64,000 nt of DNA from Lucinisca nassula (GCA_963580285.1 OY757011.1:103074316-103138315); one strand, 5' to 3'. Shown: positions 42,420 through 53,165, numbered from the stretch's first letter. Program-made: numbers and translations. Notes: generated by a model from the letters alone, not told the origin.

Positions 42420-42876
42420 ATGGCACGAATCTGGTATTCTATTTATCAGTTTATCCCCATGTATACTCTTTTAAAATTAGCAATTTACGGTTAGTAATTG
42501 ATGGTCATCATTGTGTCCCGAAATTCTGGAGGTCGATATATTCAGTATCAGCTGACCATGTTTTTCCTATGATATATTTTTTTCAAGTAATATTGCCATT
42601 TTTTCCAGTTACAATAACATTTTTTTGTCATTTTCCAGTACTCCCGTTCATTCATAAAAGTGGAATGTCACGTTGACGTGATAAAGCTCACTTGTCCTGA
42701 GATAGCATATCTTTATCAGGTCAATGCGTTACAATGCAATATATACAGGGGGTAACTGATAAATATTATTTCTAGGTTACAGTCCACCAAATATTAGCAT
42801 TGTCCATTTGAAAATTGATATAAACTTTCGTTTCAGGCTAACCTTTCCTACAGTTTACATCCAACCCAGCTAAAAG

Positions 42877-43362
42877 ATGATTTAAGAAATAGATCAGCTC
42901 TAACTGTGATTTGTTGTGTAATAAATCACAGTTTGGAGGTCAGTTGTAAAGTAGACAAATCACAAGCGCGTAGCGCGCGTGATTTGTCTACTTACAACTG
43001 ACCGACAAACTGTGATTTATTACCCAACAAATCACTGGCTAGAGCTGATCTATTTCGATTCTAACACGCTGAAAATCGGTAATAATGTTATTGTTTCCTT
43101 CAAAATCTCCCAATTTTTCGCCATTGTTAGAAGAAATCCCGCTAAAATTATCGACTGAAACACATGCATTTATATCAATTTCTGACGTTTTCGATACGAG
43201 AAAATGACGTTACACCGTCTAACATCAAGTAAATCGACTAGTGACGTCATAAATTTGCAGTTTTTATGACGTCACACGTCACGCTCTTCCGAGCTGTGAT
43301 TTGTTGCAGAATAAAACACAGTTATTTTGCATTGCCTATATAGGCGCGCTGTGTTAGAATTA
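42877..43362 (-). mobile_element. TGACGTCA-bearing palindromic element, inverted copy
   Basis: The reverse complement of the elements at 18018-18938: terminal hairpin first (AAGAAATAGATCAGCTCTAA to TAGAGCTGATCTATTTCG), then the CGCCATTGTTAG block, the CATTTATAT block, AAAATGACGTTACACC, AGTGACGTCATAAA, TATGACGTCACACG, and GGCGCGCTGTGTTAGAA at the end. It is inserted in the ~155-bp repeat: CCCAGCTAAAAGATG lies to the left and TATAGTTAGACGATAATG to the right. Confidence 0.85.
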
Positions 43363-44050
43363 TAGTTAGACGATAATGTGAGGCAGTAGATATTATTTCA
43401 AGCACGCAGTTCACCAATATTTAGAGAGTTATTCTCCTTAGAAAACTTCTGTAAACTTTTCGTTTCAGCTAACTCCTCTTTCAATTTACATCTGATCAAG
43501 CTGATTTTTTTTTATATTTTTGTTACACGTATTGTTTTGAATCACTAGTAACGGCCCTTTGAAAATTTCATTATTTGGTAACCTAACTCTTCCTATAGTT
43601 TACATAAGACCAGGCTGAAACAATGATGTGGAACTGCACAAATCATTTTGAAGTTACAATCCGCCAAATATTAGCAGTGTCATTCCCCTGTCACATTTTT
43701 ATTTCCAAATAATTCCTCAGATAGTTTTATTACTCCTATAGGTGATTTATAGTGAGACCTTGACTAACTACTGGTCTGATAATAAAAGTCTGATCATTTT
43801 GGGTATCTTTTATTGTATTAAAAATTATCACCTTCTTAGTAATGGCAAGTCTATTTGGTAGAGTCTCAAATCTTAGAAAATTGCAACAGAGAGACTAGAC
43901 TAGCTAAACTATTAAAGTGCTCATTTTAATGCATATAGATTATTTGTTTCTATATTATTCATTTTAACGCCTAGTGGCTAGGCTAATTTAGACCATGATA
44001 TGAAGCAGAGTACATGTATTTTGTCCACCAATTATTAGCAGAATTATGTC
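43363..44050. repeat. Decayed ~155-bp repeat units
   Basis: Scattered words of the 40.6-kb array remain (TAACTCCTCTTTCAATTTAC, CAGTTTACAT/ATAAGACC, CACCAATTATTAGCAGAATT). Similarity fades after about 43750. No gene was recognised from there to 44450. Confidence 0.55.
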
Positions 44051-44451
44051 CATCTGTTCATCCATGAACTTTTCTCAGGCTGACCGCTTATGCTATTGTA
44101 TCAAGAATGCCCCGCTTGCGGAGCTCTTGTTTAATCATTTGCTCAATCAATTTATAACCCTCATGAAAGAAGCAGATAGAGCAATAGTTAACCTTTTTAA
44201 GTCCGCATATCATTCTAATGGCTTCGCGTTAACCGATTGTTAAGCATTCATCGGTTTGGTAGACGTGTGAAGGTTACGTAAAATGGATTACACTAAAAAA
44301 TCAATTATCCACAAACACGGTTGGTTGGTTAACTTTTGTCCTGAAAAGAGTCTTCCGCCTAATGTTCCCATTAAGAAAACATGCCTTGCAAATTCTATCG
44401 CCTAAAAAACGATGATTTTAGATCAGTGAAAAATTGTGATATTTTTCTTAT

Positions 44452-44500
44452 TTCTGCTCATCGAGGCGGTTCTAACGAGTACCCACAATCTATGTTTTAT
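44452..44500 (+). mobile_element. MITE-P remnant (right hairpin arm only)
   Basis: CTCATCGAGGCGGTTCTAAC, then GAGTACCCACAATCTATG. The left arm is gone: ATTTCTGCTC is joined directly to the loop. This looks like a deletion through the palindrome. Confidence 0.6.
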
Positions 44501-44516
44501 AGCAGCAATAAAATTT

Positions 44517-44662
44517 CGGACCGCCCATGCTAATAAGCCCTATTGGTTTCATTGGGCAACGGGGCTTGATATGTCATTTCATCGCAATGTCGGGTAAAAG
44601 TCCCACAAAAATGGAAGCAATGTCTTCAAAATGACCTATACAGTTTTGACGGGGACGTTAAA
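44517..44662 (+). mobile_element. SINE-A 3' half
   Basis: CGGACCGCCCATGCTAATAA, TTGGGCAACGGGGCTTGATA, CAATGTCGGGTAAAAGTCCC and TTTGACGGGGACGTTAAA. It then joins GTGCATTATTGAGC, a sequence also found at 4903 and, inverted, at 59140. Confidence 0.75.
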
Positions 44663-44890
44663 GGTGCATTATTGAGCTATCGGGCTTCAAAAATGAAAAG
44701 CGTTTTTCGGTTTTATTTCTTCTATTCATGTAGCTTTGTCATTTGTAATCTTCTGAAACCAAATACCACTTCAGAACTTTGTGAAAATCGTCGTTTTCAT
44801 TTTTGTTTATTTGTTGTTTTTGGGAATTTCACTCTAAAAATATTCCTGTCACGTGACAAAAAGCCGGGCAACATCACTGCGGCGAACAAT

Positions 44891-45079
44891 AAGATGGCGA
44901 CCTCCGGTTCATCTGAGGAAAGTAGAATTTTTAGTCCAAATTACAAGTATTTGACTTTCAACGGCACTGACACAATACTATCATGCATGTTAATCTGTTA
45001 TCAAATGCTAACGCATCAATTTACAGGCAAGAAGATGATTTTGCCGTCAATATCTAAGGATGAATTTCTGAATCGATGA
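44891..45079 (+). other. Candidate first coding exon with strong Kozak (weak)
   Basis: AATAAGATGGCGACC gives an ATG with A at -3 and G at +4, followed by MATSGSSEESRIFSPNYK. A GTATTT right after TACAA could be a 5' splice site, and CAATTTACAG near 45020-45029 a 3' site. Joining them would read on as QEDDFAVNI and stop. Upstream is TCACGTGAC, an E-box palindrome. There is no recognised domain. It could equally be chance. Confidence 0.2.
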
Positions 45080-45189
45080 GAATTGACACGGGGTCGTTTC
45101 AAAGATACACAAAAACCGCATACATGTGAGAGTACATGTATGATGTGGGTATTTGTTAGAATTAGACGATACTAGCAATAACTTTTTGA

Positions 45190-45775
45190 TTTGTTTGATT
45201 TGAGGGTTAACGTCCCAATTAACACTGTTTAACGTCCCCATCAACACTGTATAAGTAATTTTGGAGACATAGCTTACAATTTTGTGGGACTTTTATATAC
45301 CCGACATTGAGATGAAATGAGCTCTCACTTCCCTGTCGCTTACGGGCCTCCGTGGCCTAGTGGTTAAGAGCGCTGACTCTTGATCATTAGGTCTCTCACC
45401 GCTGTGGTTCGAACCTCGCTCGGGTCATATGTGAGACGCCAAGTTCTGCAACGGAAGGTCAGATGGTTTTTCTCCGGGGTCTCCGGTTTCCGCCCACCTC
45501 TGATTAACGATCGGCTCGATATGAGTGAAATAATCTTGAAAGGGCCGAAAAACCAAAACAAAAACAAAAAAAAAAAAAATCCCTGTCGCCCAATGAAACC
45601 AATAGGGTTTATATGAATGGGCGGCCCGACTCGCACCGCTTTGCCTGGACAGGCTTGGATCCTTTTGGCGGTTTACCAATACTCCTAAGCGGTCGGTTTA
45701 AGCTCTGCCTGGCACCATCATGCAGCCCACCTATTTCTTCAAGCCCCGCCATGGGAGCCGAGCAAGAACTTTTTA
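45190..45775 (-). mobile_element. SINE-A copy interrupted by SINE-V
   Basis: The 3' part (45197-45339: TTTGATTTGAGGGTTAACGT to CACTTCCCTGTCGC) and the 5' part (45580-45775: TCCCTGTCGCCCAATGAAAC to TTCTTCAAGCCCCGCCATGG) belong to one element on the minus strand, separated by a SINE-V. Near 45215-45250 the CAACACTGT block is duplicated. Confidence 0.85.
45340..45579 (+). mobile_element. tRNA-derived SINE-V, full length, with target-site duplication
   Basis: The head GGGCCTCCGTGGCCTAGTGG (A box) and GTGGTTCGAACCTCGCTCGG (B box) look like a tRNA. The body is CATATGTGAGACGCCAAG, TTTTTCTCCGGGGTCTCCGG, TAACGATCGGCTCGATATGA and CTTGAAAGGGCCG, with a poly-A-rich tail. It is flanked by TCCCTGTCGC at 45330-45339 and 45580-45589, a 10-bp target duplication inside the older SINE-A. 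Confidence 0.92.
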
Positions 45776-45811
45776 ATACCGAAACAAAAGAGAAACACTG
45801 TCCATATTCGT

Positions 45812-46088
45812 ACCGCCCATCGGGGCTTGAAGAAATATATGGGCTGCATAATGCTTCCACGCAGAGCTGTAACTGACCCGCAAACGAGTACTGGTAAACA
45901 GCTTAGAAGATCTAAGCCTGGGCAAGCAAAGCGATGCGAGTCCGTCCATTTGTTTCACTGGGCGACAGGGCTTGAGAAGTCATTTCATCTCAATGTCTGG
46001 TAAAAGTCCCACAAAATTGTTATCAACGTCTCCAAAATGACCTTTACAGTGTTGAAGGGGACGTTAAACCTCAAACCAAACAAACAAA
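45812..46088 (+). mobile_element. SINE-A copy (near full length)
   Basis: CCCATCGGGGCTTGAAGAAA, TGCTTCCACGCAGAGC, AAACGAGTACTGGTAAAC, GGGCGACAGGGCTTGAGAAG, CCAAAATGACCTTTACAGTG and GACGTTAAACCTCAAACC, with a (CAAA)n tail. It lies head to head with the preceding minus-strand copy. Confidence 0.85.
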
Positions 46089-46201
46089 CGTGCACCAGGA
46101 CCTTTCTACTCACTGATACTGGGATCGGCCACATTTTACCATTACTTGCAGATTTACAGCACACATCAATCTTGCAATTACGGTAGAGGTCTTAACCTGC
46201 A

Positions 46202-46500
46202 CAGCGCTGGCCTCGGTAGCTCAGTCGGATGCGCGTGTAACTGCTGATCATGGGGAAGCAGGTTCGATACCTGCCGGGGTCGGCAATATTCTTTCGCGGG
46301 GATTGATCATGAAATCTTTCCTACGGTCATTCTCTCCATTCCGCTGGCTCAAGAAGGGCAGTTGTCAGTTTCTGGCGAAAGAATTTGCACTCTCCTGGTT
46401 ACCTCATACGTATAAGCCTGCCCAGGAAAAGTAAACTGACAGGCTCAAAAACGGCCTTAATAGTGTTGACTTGGCCGTAAACCCCAAAACAAACAAACAG
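46202..46500 (+). mobile_element. tRNA-derived SINE-B, full length, with target-site duplication
   Basis: The head GGTAGCTCAGTCGGATGCG (A box), GGTTCGATACC at 46261 (B box) and CCGGGGTCGGCAA are tRNA-like. The body has CAAGAAGGGCAGTTGTCAG, TACGTATAAGCCTGCCCAGG and a GTGTTGACTTGGCCG end with an AAACAAAC tail. It is flanked by TTAACCTGCA at 46192-46201 and 46501-46510. Confidence 0.92.
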
Positions 46501-46547
46501 TTAACCTGCATAGGGGATGACTCTCCCTGAACAGGGCGCCTCCAGTT

Positions 46548-46848
46548 TGTTTGTTTGATTTGAGGTTTAACGTCCCCGTCAGCACTTTAAAGGTCATTTT
46601 GGAGACGTTGCTTCCAATTTTGTGGGACTTTTACCCGACATTGAGATGAAATGACATCTCAAGCCCTGTCGCCCAATGAAACCCATAGGGTTTATTAGCA
46701 TGGGCGGTCCGCCTCACACCGCGGTTCCTGGACAGGCTTAGATCCTCTAAGCGGTTTACCAGTACTAGTGTGCGGGCCGGATTCAGCTCTGCGTGGAAGC
46801 ATCATGCAGCCCATATATTTCTTCAAGCCCCTATGGGCGGGGGCCGGT
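46548..46848 (-). mobile_element. SINE-A, full length, with target-site duplication
   Basis: A complete copy from the TTTGTTTGATTTGAGGTTTA tail to the GGGCGGGGGCC head. It is flanked by GCCTCCAGTT at 46538-46547 and 46849-46858. It lies in the same SINE-F as the SINE-B 40 bp to its left. Confidence 0.93.
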
Positions 46849-47174
46849 GCCTCCAGTTAAACGTTCCGATCCAAAGGGCGGTGCGCATTTTGACATTCAT
46901 CGCTGTAAATGGTGTTCAGACACCGAAATAATCATCGCCGGGTCGAACCGATGGCCTCTGGCATCTGAGTCAAGTGCACTAACCACTCTGGGCTTAACCA
47001 CTGAGCTGTCACGCTCAGTTTATTACATAAACTCCAGGTTTGCAGGATGAGACTCTGCACAGTAATCGGCTCTTTCGCTGTGCATTGGGTCGTTCTCCCT
47101 GCTCGGTGTGGGGGGGGGGGGGGGGTCATGTGAGTACCAGCTGATAGCAAGCCGGCGGAATGAACAACTGACAG

Positions 47175-48180
47175 CGCATAAATGTCATCCTACTAGATTT
47201 CAGTAAGGCCTTTCACGAGGTTCCGCACAATTTCATTGCTGATGGATACCAGAAAGTCGTAATTGATGATTTCTTCGTCTGCGCCCGTTACTTCTGGTGT
47301 TCCACAGAGTACAGTGCTCGGCACTCTCCTCTTCCTCATATACATCAACGACTTGCCACCACGCGTCTCCCCTGTTCGCTGATCACTGCCTGTTGTACCG
47401 AGTTGCTGTCGCTCAAGAGGACTTTAATCATTTACAAGCATGGGAGAGAGACTGATAGATGCGTTTTCACCCAGACAAGACTTAGTCTGAGTACATCAGA
47501 CTCGGCAACAAAAGCAAGATAATGGAGTCATCATACAACATCCATTCCCAGAAGTAAAGCAAAAAACCTAGCTATAGACAGTACACTGGTGTGAAATAGT
47601 CACACTGACATGCTTAGACTAGCATCTAGTCGGATATCATATTTTAAAGTTAATAACTAATATTCTTCTACCCCTTATTTGATCTTGGGAAGATATACTC
47701 TGACTAAAATGCCAGTTTGCCTTATCAGTTGGTGTTCGGTAAGGGGTACAGAAAGGCAATAAACATTTCATGACTGTAGCTGTAATCAATCATTTACCAA
47801 GGATCTTGCGAGGTAAAATTCGCATTGTACTAGACCTTGGTGTCTGAGACAAGATTAAAGTCTAACAAGGTTTCATATTTGATAAAAACACACATGAAGG
47901 TTGGTAATTGGTTAATATGACATCAAGGTCTAGTAGCTAGACTATGACATGCTATCTACGACAGACAGCCAGACAGTTGCTTTCCTATCCTACGCAGGAA
48001 TCTCTCTGCATGCCCAAAGGACATCAAGGCAACAGCATACAAGTCACTAGTTAGACCTAAACTAGAATAAGCTGCCACTCCTGGGACCCCTACAAACAAA
48101 CTAGTCCAGTTCAATCGCAATCTTCCGCTTACATCGTCTATCTTACTGATCATATGCATATTGGAAATGAAAAAAGGGAA
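47175..48180 (+). pseudogene. Decayed LINE reverse transcriptase
   Basis: Scattered RT pieces in shifting frames: ILLDFSKAFHEVPH at about 47185, [20 protein letters not shown] at about 47292, then, some 600 bp later, a piece reading RNLSACPKDIKATAYKSLVR (about 47995), the conserved post-RT region. The catalytic YADD/FADD box is not intact. The order and direction fit one CR1/L2-like element with many indels. Confidence 0.8.
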
Positions 48181-48415
48181 GTTGGTAAAACCTAGTATTC
48201 CTTGAATTTCTCGAATCAAGGTCTGCTTTAATTAAGGAAATTTCGTAATCCCGGATCGTTTTGTTATTGACGAAGAGCTCTGTGTGAATGATCCATGTCC
48301 CTGTCTTGAGATAGATATAAGAGCTTTATTTGTTTAACCGTCATTCATGAAGGCTTACAAAAGTATATATATATATTTTTGTATATATATATTACGCTTT
48401 ATTCGCTAAATATCT

Positions 48416-48417
48416 AA

Positions 48418-48463
<46 letters not shown>
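48416..48463. repeat. (CTAT)n microsatellite
   Basis: About 12 CTAT units, preceded by TATA-rich sequence at 48365-48395. Confidence 0.95.
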
Positions 48464-48465
<2 letters not shown>

Positions 48466-48613
48466 GTATCAAAATGTTAAACAATCTGTCTACATGTGCA
48501 ATTTATTAAAGTAAAGACTCATGTGGACAACTTTCAGATGGTTAGAAATGTAGTTGTGTATAAGTATGAAACGTCCGCTTTATAATTCAGTTTTCTTTCA
48601 AAAAACAAAATAC

Positions 48614-48705
48614 AGAGGAGTACGGCAACTTGGATTTTTCAAGTACGGCAACTTGGATTTTTTTAAGTACGGCAACTTGAAAAAAAAATGCTGAATTAAC
48701 TGTAC
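48614..48705. repeat. GTACGGCAACTTG tandem repeat (three units plus a diverged one)
   Basis: GTACGGCAACTTGGATTTTT repeats at about 48619, 48643 and 48667, with a fourth relative, GTACGGTTACTTGCG, near 48701. The spacing is about 24 bp. Confidence 0.85.
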
Positions 48706-49019
48706 GGTTACTTGCGTCACAAGATTGCAAATTTGGAAACTAATGACACCATTTTGACATCTTTTGGAAGGAAAGGCCGTGGTTATTATCATGTTTGGTT
48801 TCATCACATAGGGATCGATTATAATGCTAGTGCTGATCGTAAATCAATCTATTTTTGCATGAAACAGATGGAGATGTGAAATCTACACCAGGGCCATATT
48901 TCCTTTTGAGAATTCTTTGTCGTTGCTTTCGCTTTGTTTCATTACTGAAAATACTTTGGAAGAAAGTCTGTCCCCTATTGGTCTATTCAACGGAAGGAAC
49001 TTTCCTTTCGTGATGGGAG

Positions 49020-49281
49020 GTTTTTCTTTTTTTTTTCTTTTTTTTTTCTTTTTGTTGTTTTTGTTTACGAAATAAAGTTTGTTTTTCAGTGAGCTGAAAT
49101 AGTTTCTACTTCGTTCTTGTGAAACTTACAACTAGAATATACGTTAGTTTATGCTTTGAGAAGTGTTTATTCCTTTGACGAGAGTTTATTCAAACGAAGG
49201 TCCTGTAATATGCATACTATACTCCAGTTATTTAAGATTATGAGTGAGGCCATTTTTATTATTATTATTTTTTTATTTATT

Positions 49282-49317
<36 letters not shown>
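49020..49317. repeat. T-rich low-complexity tracts
   Basis: Poly-T and TTTA runs at 49022-49062 and 49255-49315. There is no coding content; Phe-rich ORFs here are artefacts. Confidence 0.9.
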
Positions 49318-49319
49318 GT

Positions 49320-49590
49320 TTCGAAAACATGCCTATTCAAATAAATTGAACATATTTCCACCAAAAAAATGAAAATTTTCAGATAAAAGAGTCTGCTATT
49401 TTTCATAATTCAGCTCAAAACATAGATTTTGGGTACTCGTTGGAACCGTCTCGACCAGGCGGTTTCTGACGAGTACCAAAAATCTATGTTTTGGGCAGAA
49501 ATGCGAAAAATAATGTACACCCCTACAAACCCCATTCTACTGGATTAAAGTGGAGTTTAAGAGGGTCAAAATTGCATGTTTTCATGATGG
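49320..49590 (+). mobile_element. MITE-P relative (CGAAAACATGC ends)
   Basis: The ends CGAAAACATGCC and TTGCATGTTTTCATG are inverted. The central hairpin GGGTACTCGTTGGAACCGTC / GGCGGTTTCTGACGAGTACC has several mismatches, and the second hairpin (CCCCATTCTACT...AAAGTGGAGTTT) is diverged. The TIR is shared with the element at 3845-4072 rather than with the CATTACGATAACA group. From 49600 to 50520 I see only unassigned AT-rich DNA. Confidence 0.65.
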
Positions 49591-50519
49591 TCTTCTGTTT
49601 TTGTTTTTGTTTTTCGAAATCGGCCACGTGCACACATGTTGCAATTTTTATCTTGTATATTCTAACCATTTTACATTTGTACGGTTTAGTAACGCCACAG
49701 ACAACAAAAAGCTACTTTAAAGAAGGTGATTTAAGGTTCCTCAATACAGTTATTTCACTACATTTGAGGTACTGAAAAAAATCATATTTGCAAATAGTTA
49801 CCCAAACAGATTTTTCATCAGATGGTAGTCCATGTAAATGTAAGAATATGAAAGCAAAATATTTTTATTGGAAAGTCACCATGTTAGTAATTTATTGCAT
49901 TTTTCCATGGTTTTGCAAAAATGATATCTTAATCCACAGAACAAAAATGTGTAAAATACTATCATAGAATTGTGGCTAAAGGTTGCCTTTAGGCACTGCA
50001 AGAGTGGAATTTCAAGAAAAATACCTAAATAGTACTGAAAATTAATGATTCCTCCCCCACCCCCCAAAAATGTAATTATTTCACCTGGTACTATTTTTAA
50101 ATTCAGTGTATGGTAGCCAAAAATGACCAGTTCTACCAAGTTGGCAGTAAGATCACTGATTGGGTTGAGGTGTTGCAATCTCTTGCATTTAGCTTGTAAA
50201 ATGATTTACCTTCTTTGGTGCTTTTAGTATTTCATTTTATATATTTCATTCATGCAATTTATAACAATTTATGAATCACTGCACCAAAGTTTCACTGTAT
50301 TATTGATTGTGTTTACTAGGTGGGTGATTTGATACTGGAATAAAATCCAAAACCAAAAAAAAAAAAAAAAATAAGATAAAAACAGTTTATCCCCATATTT
50401 GAACTGAAAGAATGATTTCAAGCAGCCTGTTCAGCACCAGGATTTTTGTGCAAAAGGCTTCTGATCACTTCCAATAACTGCTATGTTATAGCAGTGATTT
50501 TTACCCATTGATTTGTTAC

Positions 50520-51585
50520 ATCAGAATCAGAATTGTTACTGGTGACACGTCAAATGACATTCATACACCAGGACCTGTGATATGGGAAGTTAGTCCCTAG
50601 CTCTAACCAAAGATGTAAACTTAGCTACACACTCATCAGCACCTTCCGCCGTCGAAATAATAGAATCCGGAAGGGCATTCCAATCTCTAATGGTTCGGGG
50701 GAAGAACGATTCTTTATAAATATCCGTTCTTGCAGTAAGGGTCTGAAACGTCATTGAATGGTGCTGTCTACAGTGCCTAGCCGGGGGAACAAGGTCATCT
50801 GTTGGAATGCTGGCAGCACCCTTTAGACCTTTGTATAAGAGTATGAGCCTACTGTCTCTTCTCCTTTTCTTGAGAGACTCCCATCTTAATTTTCCTAGAA
50901 TTCCAGTCATGCTCCCAGTTTCAAAGCAGTAATTTCCAGTTACAAATCTAGCCGCTCTATTCTGAACTTTTTCAATTTCTTCATTTAGGACCACTCCGCT
51001 TGGGTCCCAGATGCAACTACCATATTCCAAGATTGGGCGAACAAGTCCCCTGTATGCTGTCTCTTTCACATCCTGGGGACACTGATGAAGATTTCGCCTG
51101 AGGAATCCAAGAGTTCTATTCGCCTTTGTACACATATTGCTAATGTGTGTATTCCATCTCAAATCGTGAGTGATTGTCACACCAAGGTATTTAATGGAAT
51201 TCACATTTTCGAGGACCGTTCCCTCTAAAGTGTAAGAAGCCTCAACTTTATTAGATCTCTTCCTTGTTATCTGCATAATATTGCATTTAACTGGCTGAAA
51301 TCTCATGCCCCATTTTCGGGCCCAACATCCTAATCCATCTATGTCAGCCTGAAGTTTCAGTGAGTCATCTGTATCTCTAATTTCCCGGTAACAAACACAG
51401 TCATCTGCGAAAAGTCTTATTTCTGAGTCAATGTCAGAGGAAATATCATTGACGTATAGGGAGAACAATAGAGGACCAAGAACAGTCCCTTGTGGGACTC
51501 CAGACATAACTGGCGCCCATACTGAAGATTCACCATTAACAACAACACGCTGTTTTCTGTTCACATGAGTCACCATAAACAAATA
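50520..51585 (-). mobile_element. 5'-truncated CR1/L2-like LINE insertion
   Basis: The insertion contains the ORF below. Past its stop, the minus strand ends after a short 3' UTR in ATTCTGATTCTGATG, a short terminal repeat of the kind CR1/L2 elements carry in place of poly-A. The 5' end is cut inside the RT domain near 51585, typical of incomplete target-primed reverse transcription. Confidence 0.8.
50590..51582 (-). CDS. LINE reverse transcriptase, C-terminal 330 aa, open
   Basis: An uninterrupted ORF holding the second half of a LINE ORF2. NRKQRVVVNGESSVWAPVMS (~8-27) and GVPQGTVLGPLLFSLYVND (~28-46) precede the catalytic RLFADDC (~56-62). Then come NSIKYLGVTITHDLRWNTHI (~128-147), the post-RT CPQDVKETAYRGLVRPILEY (~168-187), and RTIRDWNALPD (~300). 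The RT motifs ahead of GVPQG are missing, so the protein cannot be active, although the frame is unbroken; that suggests a recent insertion. Translation from the ATG at 51580-51582 would be fortuitous. Confidence 0.88.
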   Translation of the reverse strand: MFMVTHVNRKQRVVVNGESSVWAPVMSGVPQGTVLGPLLFSLYVNDISSDIDSEIRLFADDCVCYREIRDTDDSLKLQADIDGLGCWARKWGMRFQPVKCNIMQITRKRSNKVEASYTLEGTVLENVNSIKYLGVTITHDLRWNTHISNMCTKANRTLGFLRRNLHQCPQDVKETAYRGLVRPILEYGSCIWDPSGVVLNEEIEKVQNRAARFVTGNYCFETGSMTGILGKLRWESLKKRRRDSRLILLYKGLKGAASIPTDDLVPPARHCRQHHSMTFQTLTARTDIYKESFFPRTIRDWNALPDSIISTAEGADECVAKFTSLVRARD

Positions 51586-51589
51586 ATTG

Positions 51590-52740
51590 ATGTTTGAACA
51601 TATTTATCTAATCCAATTAATGATCTGTTGTGTAACCTGATTACCAATGTGCGGGTGGGTAAAATTTCATAGAAGCCCAATGCTTTTAATATGTTTTGCT
51701 GAAAGAAGTTAAAAAAGAAATCTACCTTTTTCAACTTGTTTACTTGGGAACAGGGGTGAACAACACAAACAGGACAATGTTACACGTAGAAACTAGTTCA
51801 GAAATGAAGGCATACTATTCATGAATTAACGAACAAATTATGTTAGAAAGTACGTGAAATTAGGCGCAAGAAAGTTTCAAATATGAATATTATGTTTTAA
51901 ATTTAAAGCAATGGTGTACTATTGTTTTTTTTTGGGAAATTAGTTCCAAGGCGTATGAATACGTTTTTGCATTTGGCAAGATGGAAATCTCTTCAATTTG
52001 ACAGCTACACTAATTTATCAGTGATGACAGGCTTCCAAGATAGGCGATTTCATTATGGTATACGCAGGAAGAAGGCTACATAGCTGACTTTTCAAGGTAT
52101 TTTCATTGATGATGGAGAAAATAAAATGTGGAAGGCATAATTGATAAAATCTCAGCATTTCAGATTTACCGCAAGAAAAGGAAATGATGGCGCCCATCGA
52201 GAATAAACATGTCAAAAAAATCTGGTTTTCAATTCAGGTAGCCTTTTTGATAGAAAGCTTTGTCCGAGTCGTTAGTATTTGATGTGAACTATTGATCTGC
52301 AGCTGTTTTAGTAACTTTTAAAAAGTCTATAAAGCGGTTTCCTTTTTTCCTGGTAAAAGTGAAAAATACAGAATTTCATTTATTTTCAAAGGCACAGGGA
52401 TGTTGCTAATGCAAGAAAGTACTTGCTGTAATAACCGTTTATACCTCCAAACCTTTTTCTTGTGGGACATGGATTTTTAAACGGAAATCAGGATTATATT
52501 TTGGGGAAAATCAACTTGCAAATCTTTCATCTATATTTTTCTTGTGCAAATGTATTGAGGAAACTTAAGATGTCCTGAGATAAAAGTACTTTCATAAATT
52601 TCTTTTCCGTTCACAAAAGGTTACTTTCGCTGTAATATAAAGGGCAGCTAAAATAATTTTCATCCTAGTTGTAATCTAAAACTGTTAGTTTAACACTTAA
52701 ATACCAGCATTTTAAACAAGAAGTGCAGATCTGGTAAAAC
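51590..52740. other. Unassigned AT-rich sequence
   Basis: No gene, repeat family or RNA gene was recognised in this stretch. Short ORFs have no domain signature. Confidence 0.5.
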
Positions 52741-52746
52741 GCAGCA

Positions 52747-53165
52747 TTATGCCGCCTTTCTATGTTTGGATTCCATGTCCCAGTGAGATTCTATGGTGGG
52801 GCGGTCTAAGTCCCTCTGGAGGGTGACCGAATAATCAGGGAGAATTATGGTCAGGTACACCCCAGTGTCACCAGCAAATAGGCGAACCCGGGACCACACA
52901 TTGTCGGGTAGGTCGTTAAGGTATAATAACAATAATATTGTGCCTAGAACTGATCCTTTTGGTACACCTGAAGTAACTGGGACCTCATCTGAGTACTCAC
53001 ATTCAAGTGCAACTGTCTGACTTCTCTCAATCAGAAAAGACTTAATTCACTGGATAGTTAATCCATGTACCAGTAGCTTGCGAAGAAGCTTCATGTGATT
53101 CACCTAGCCAAAGGTCATGCTAAACCCGAGATAAGATCTATTTGTTGACCATTTAATCATGATCT
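52747..53165 (-). pseudogene. Decayed LINE reverse transcriptase fragment
   Basis: On the minus strand: VNHMKLLRKL (~53095), IKSFLIERSQTVALEC with a stop, VPVTSGVPKGSVLGTILLLL, YLNDLPDNVWSRVRLFAGDT, then TLQRDLDRPTIESHWDMESK. The catalytic FADD is FAGD here, so one metal-binding Asp is lost. Both ends are truncated. It is a different, older copy from the one at 50.6 kb. Confidence 0.85.

Larger units (their letters stand above)
46140..47125 (-). mobile_element. SINE-F (tRNA-derived), split by two later SINEs
   Basis: The older element reads 46140-46201, then 46502-46547, then 46849-47125. On the minus strand the right part carries CAGCTCAGTGGTTAAGCCC and CATCGGTTCGACCCGGC, tRNA-like A and B boxes. 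The order of the uninterrupted element is preserved at 17640-17745, which serves as an empty-site reference. Confidence 0.75.

Noticed and set aside
44672..44890. N-terminal extension of the 44.9-kb candidate exon as a secreted or membrane protein
   Set aside because: The hydrophobic segment overlaps repeat sequence (GTGCATTATTGAGC block) and has a poor start context.
46202..46290. Functional tRNA gene
   Set aside because: A and B boxes are present, but the acceptor stem does not close and a SINE body and tail follow. The same holds for the heads at 680-922, 37076-37242, 45340-45579, 57139, 59399 and 60613.
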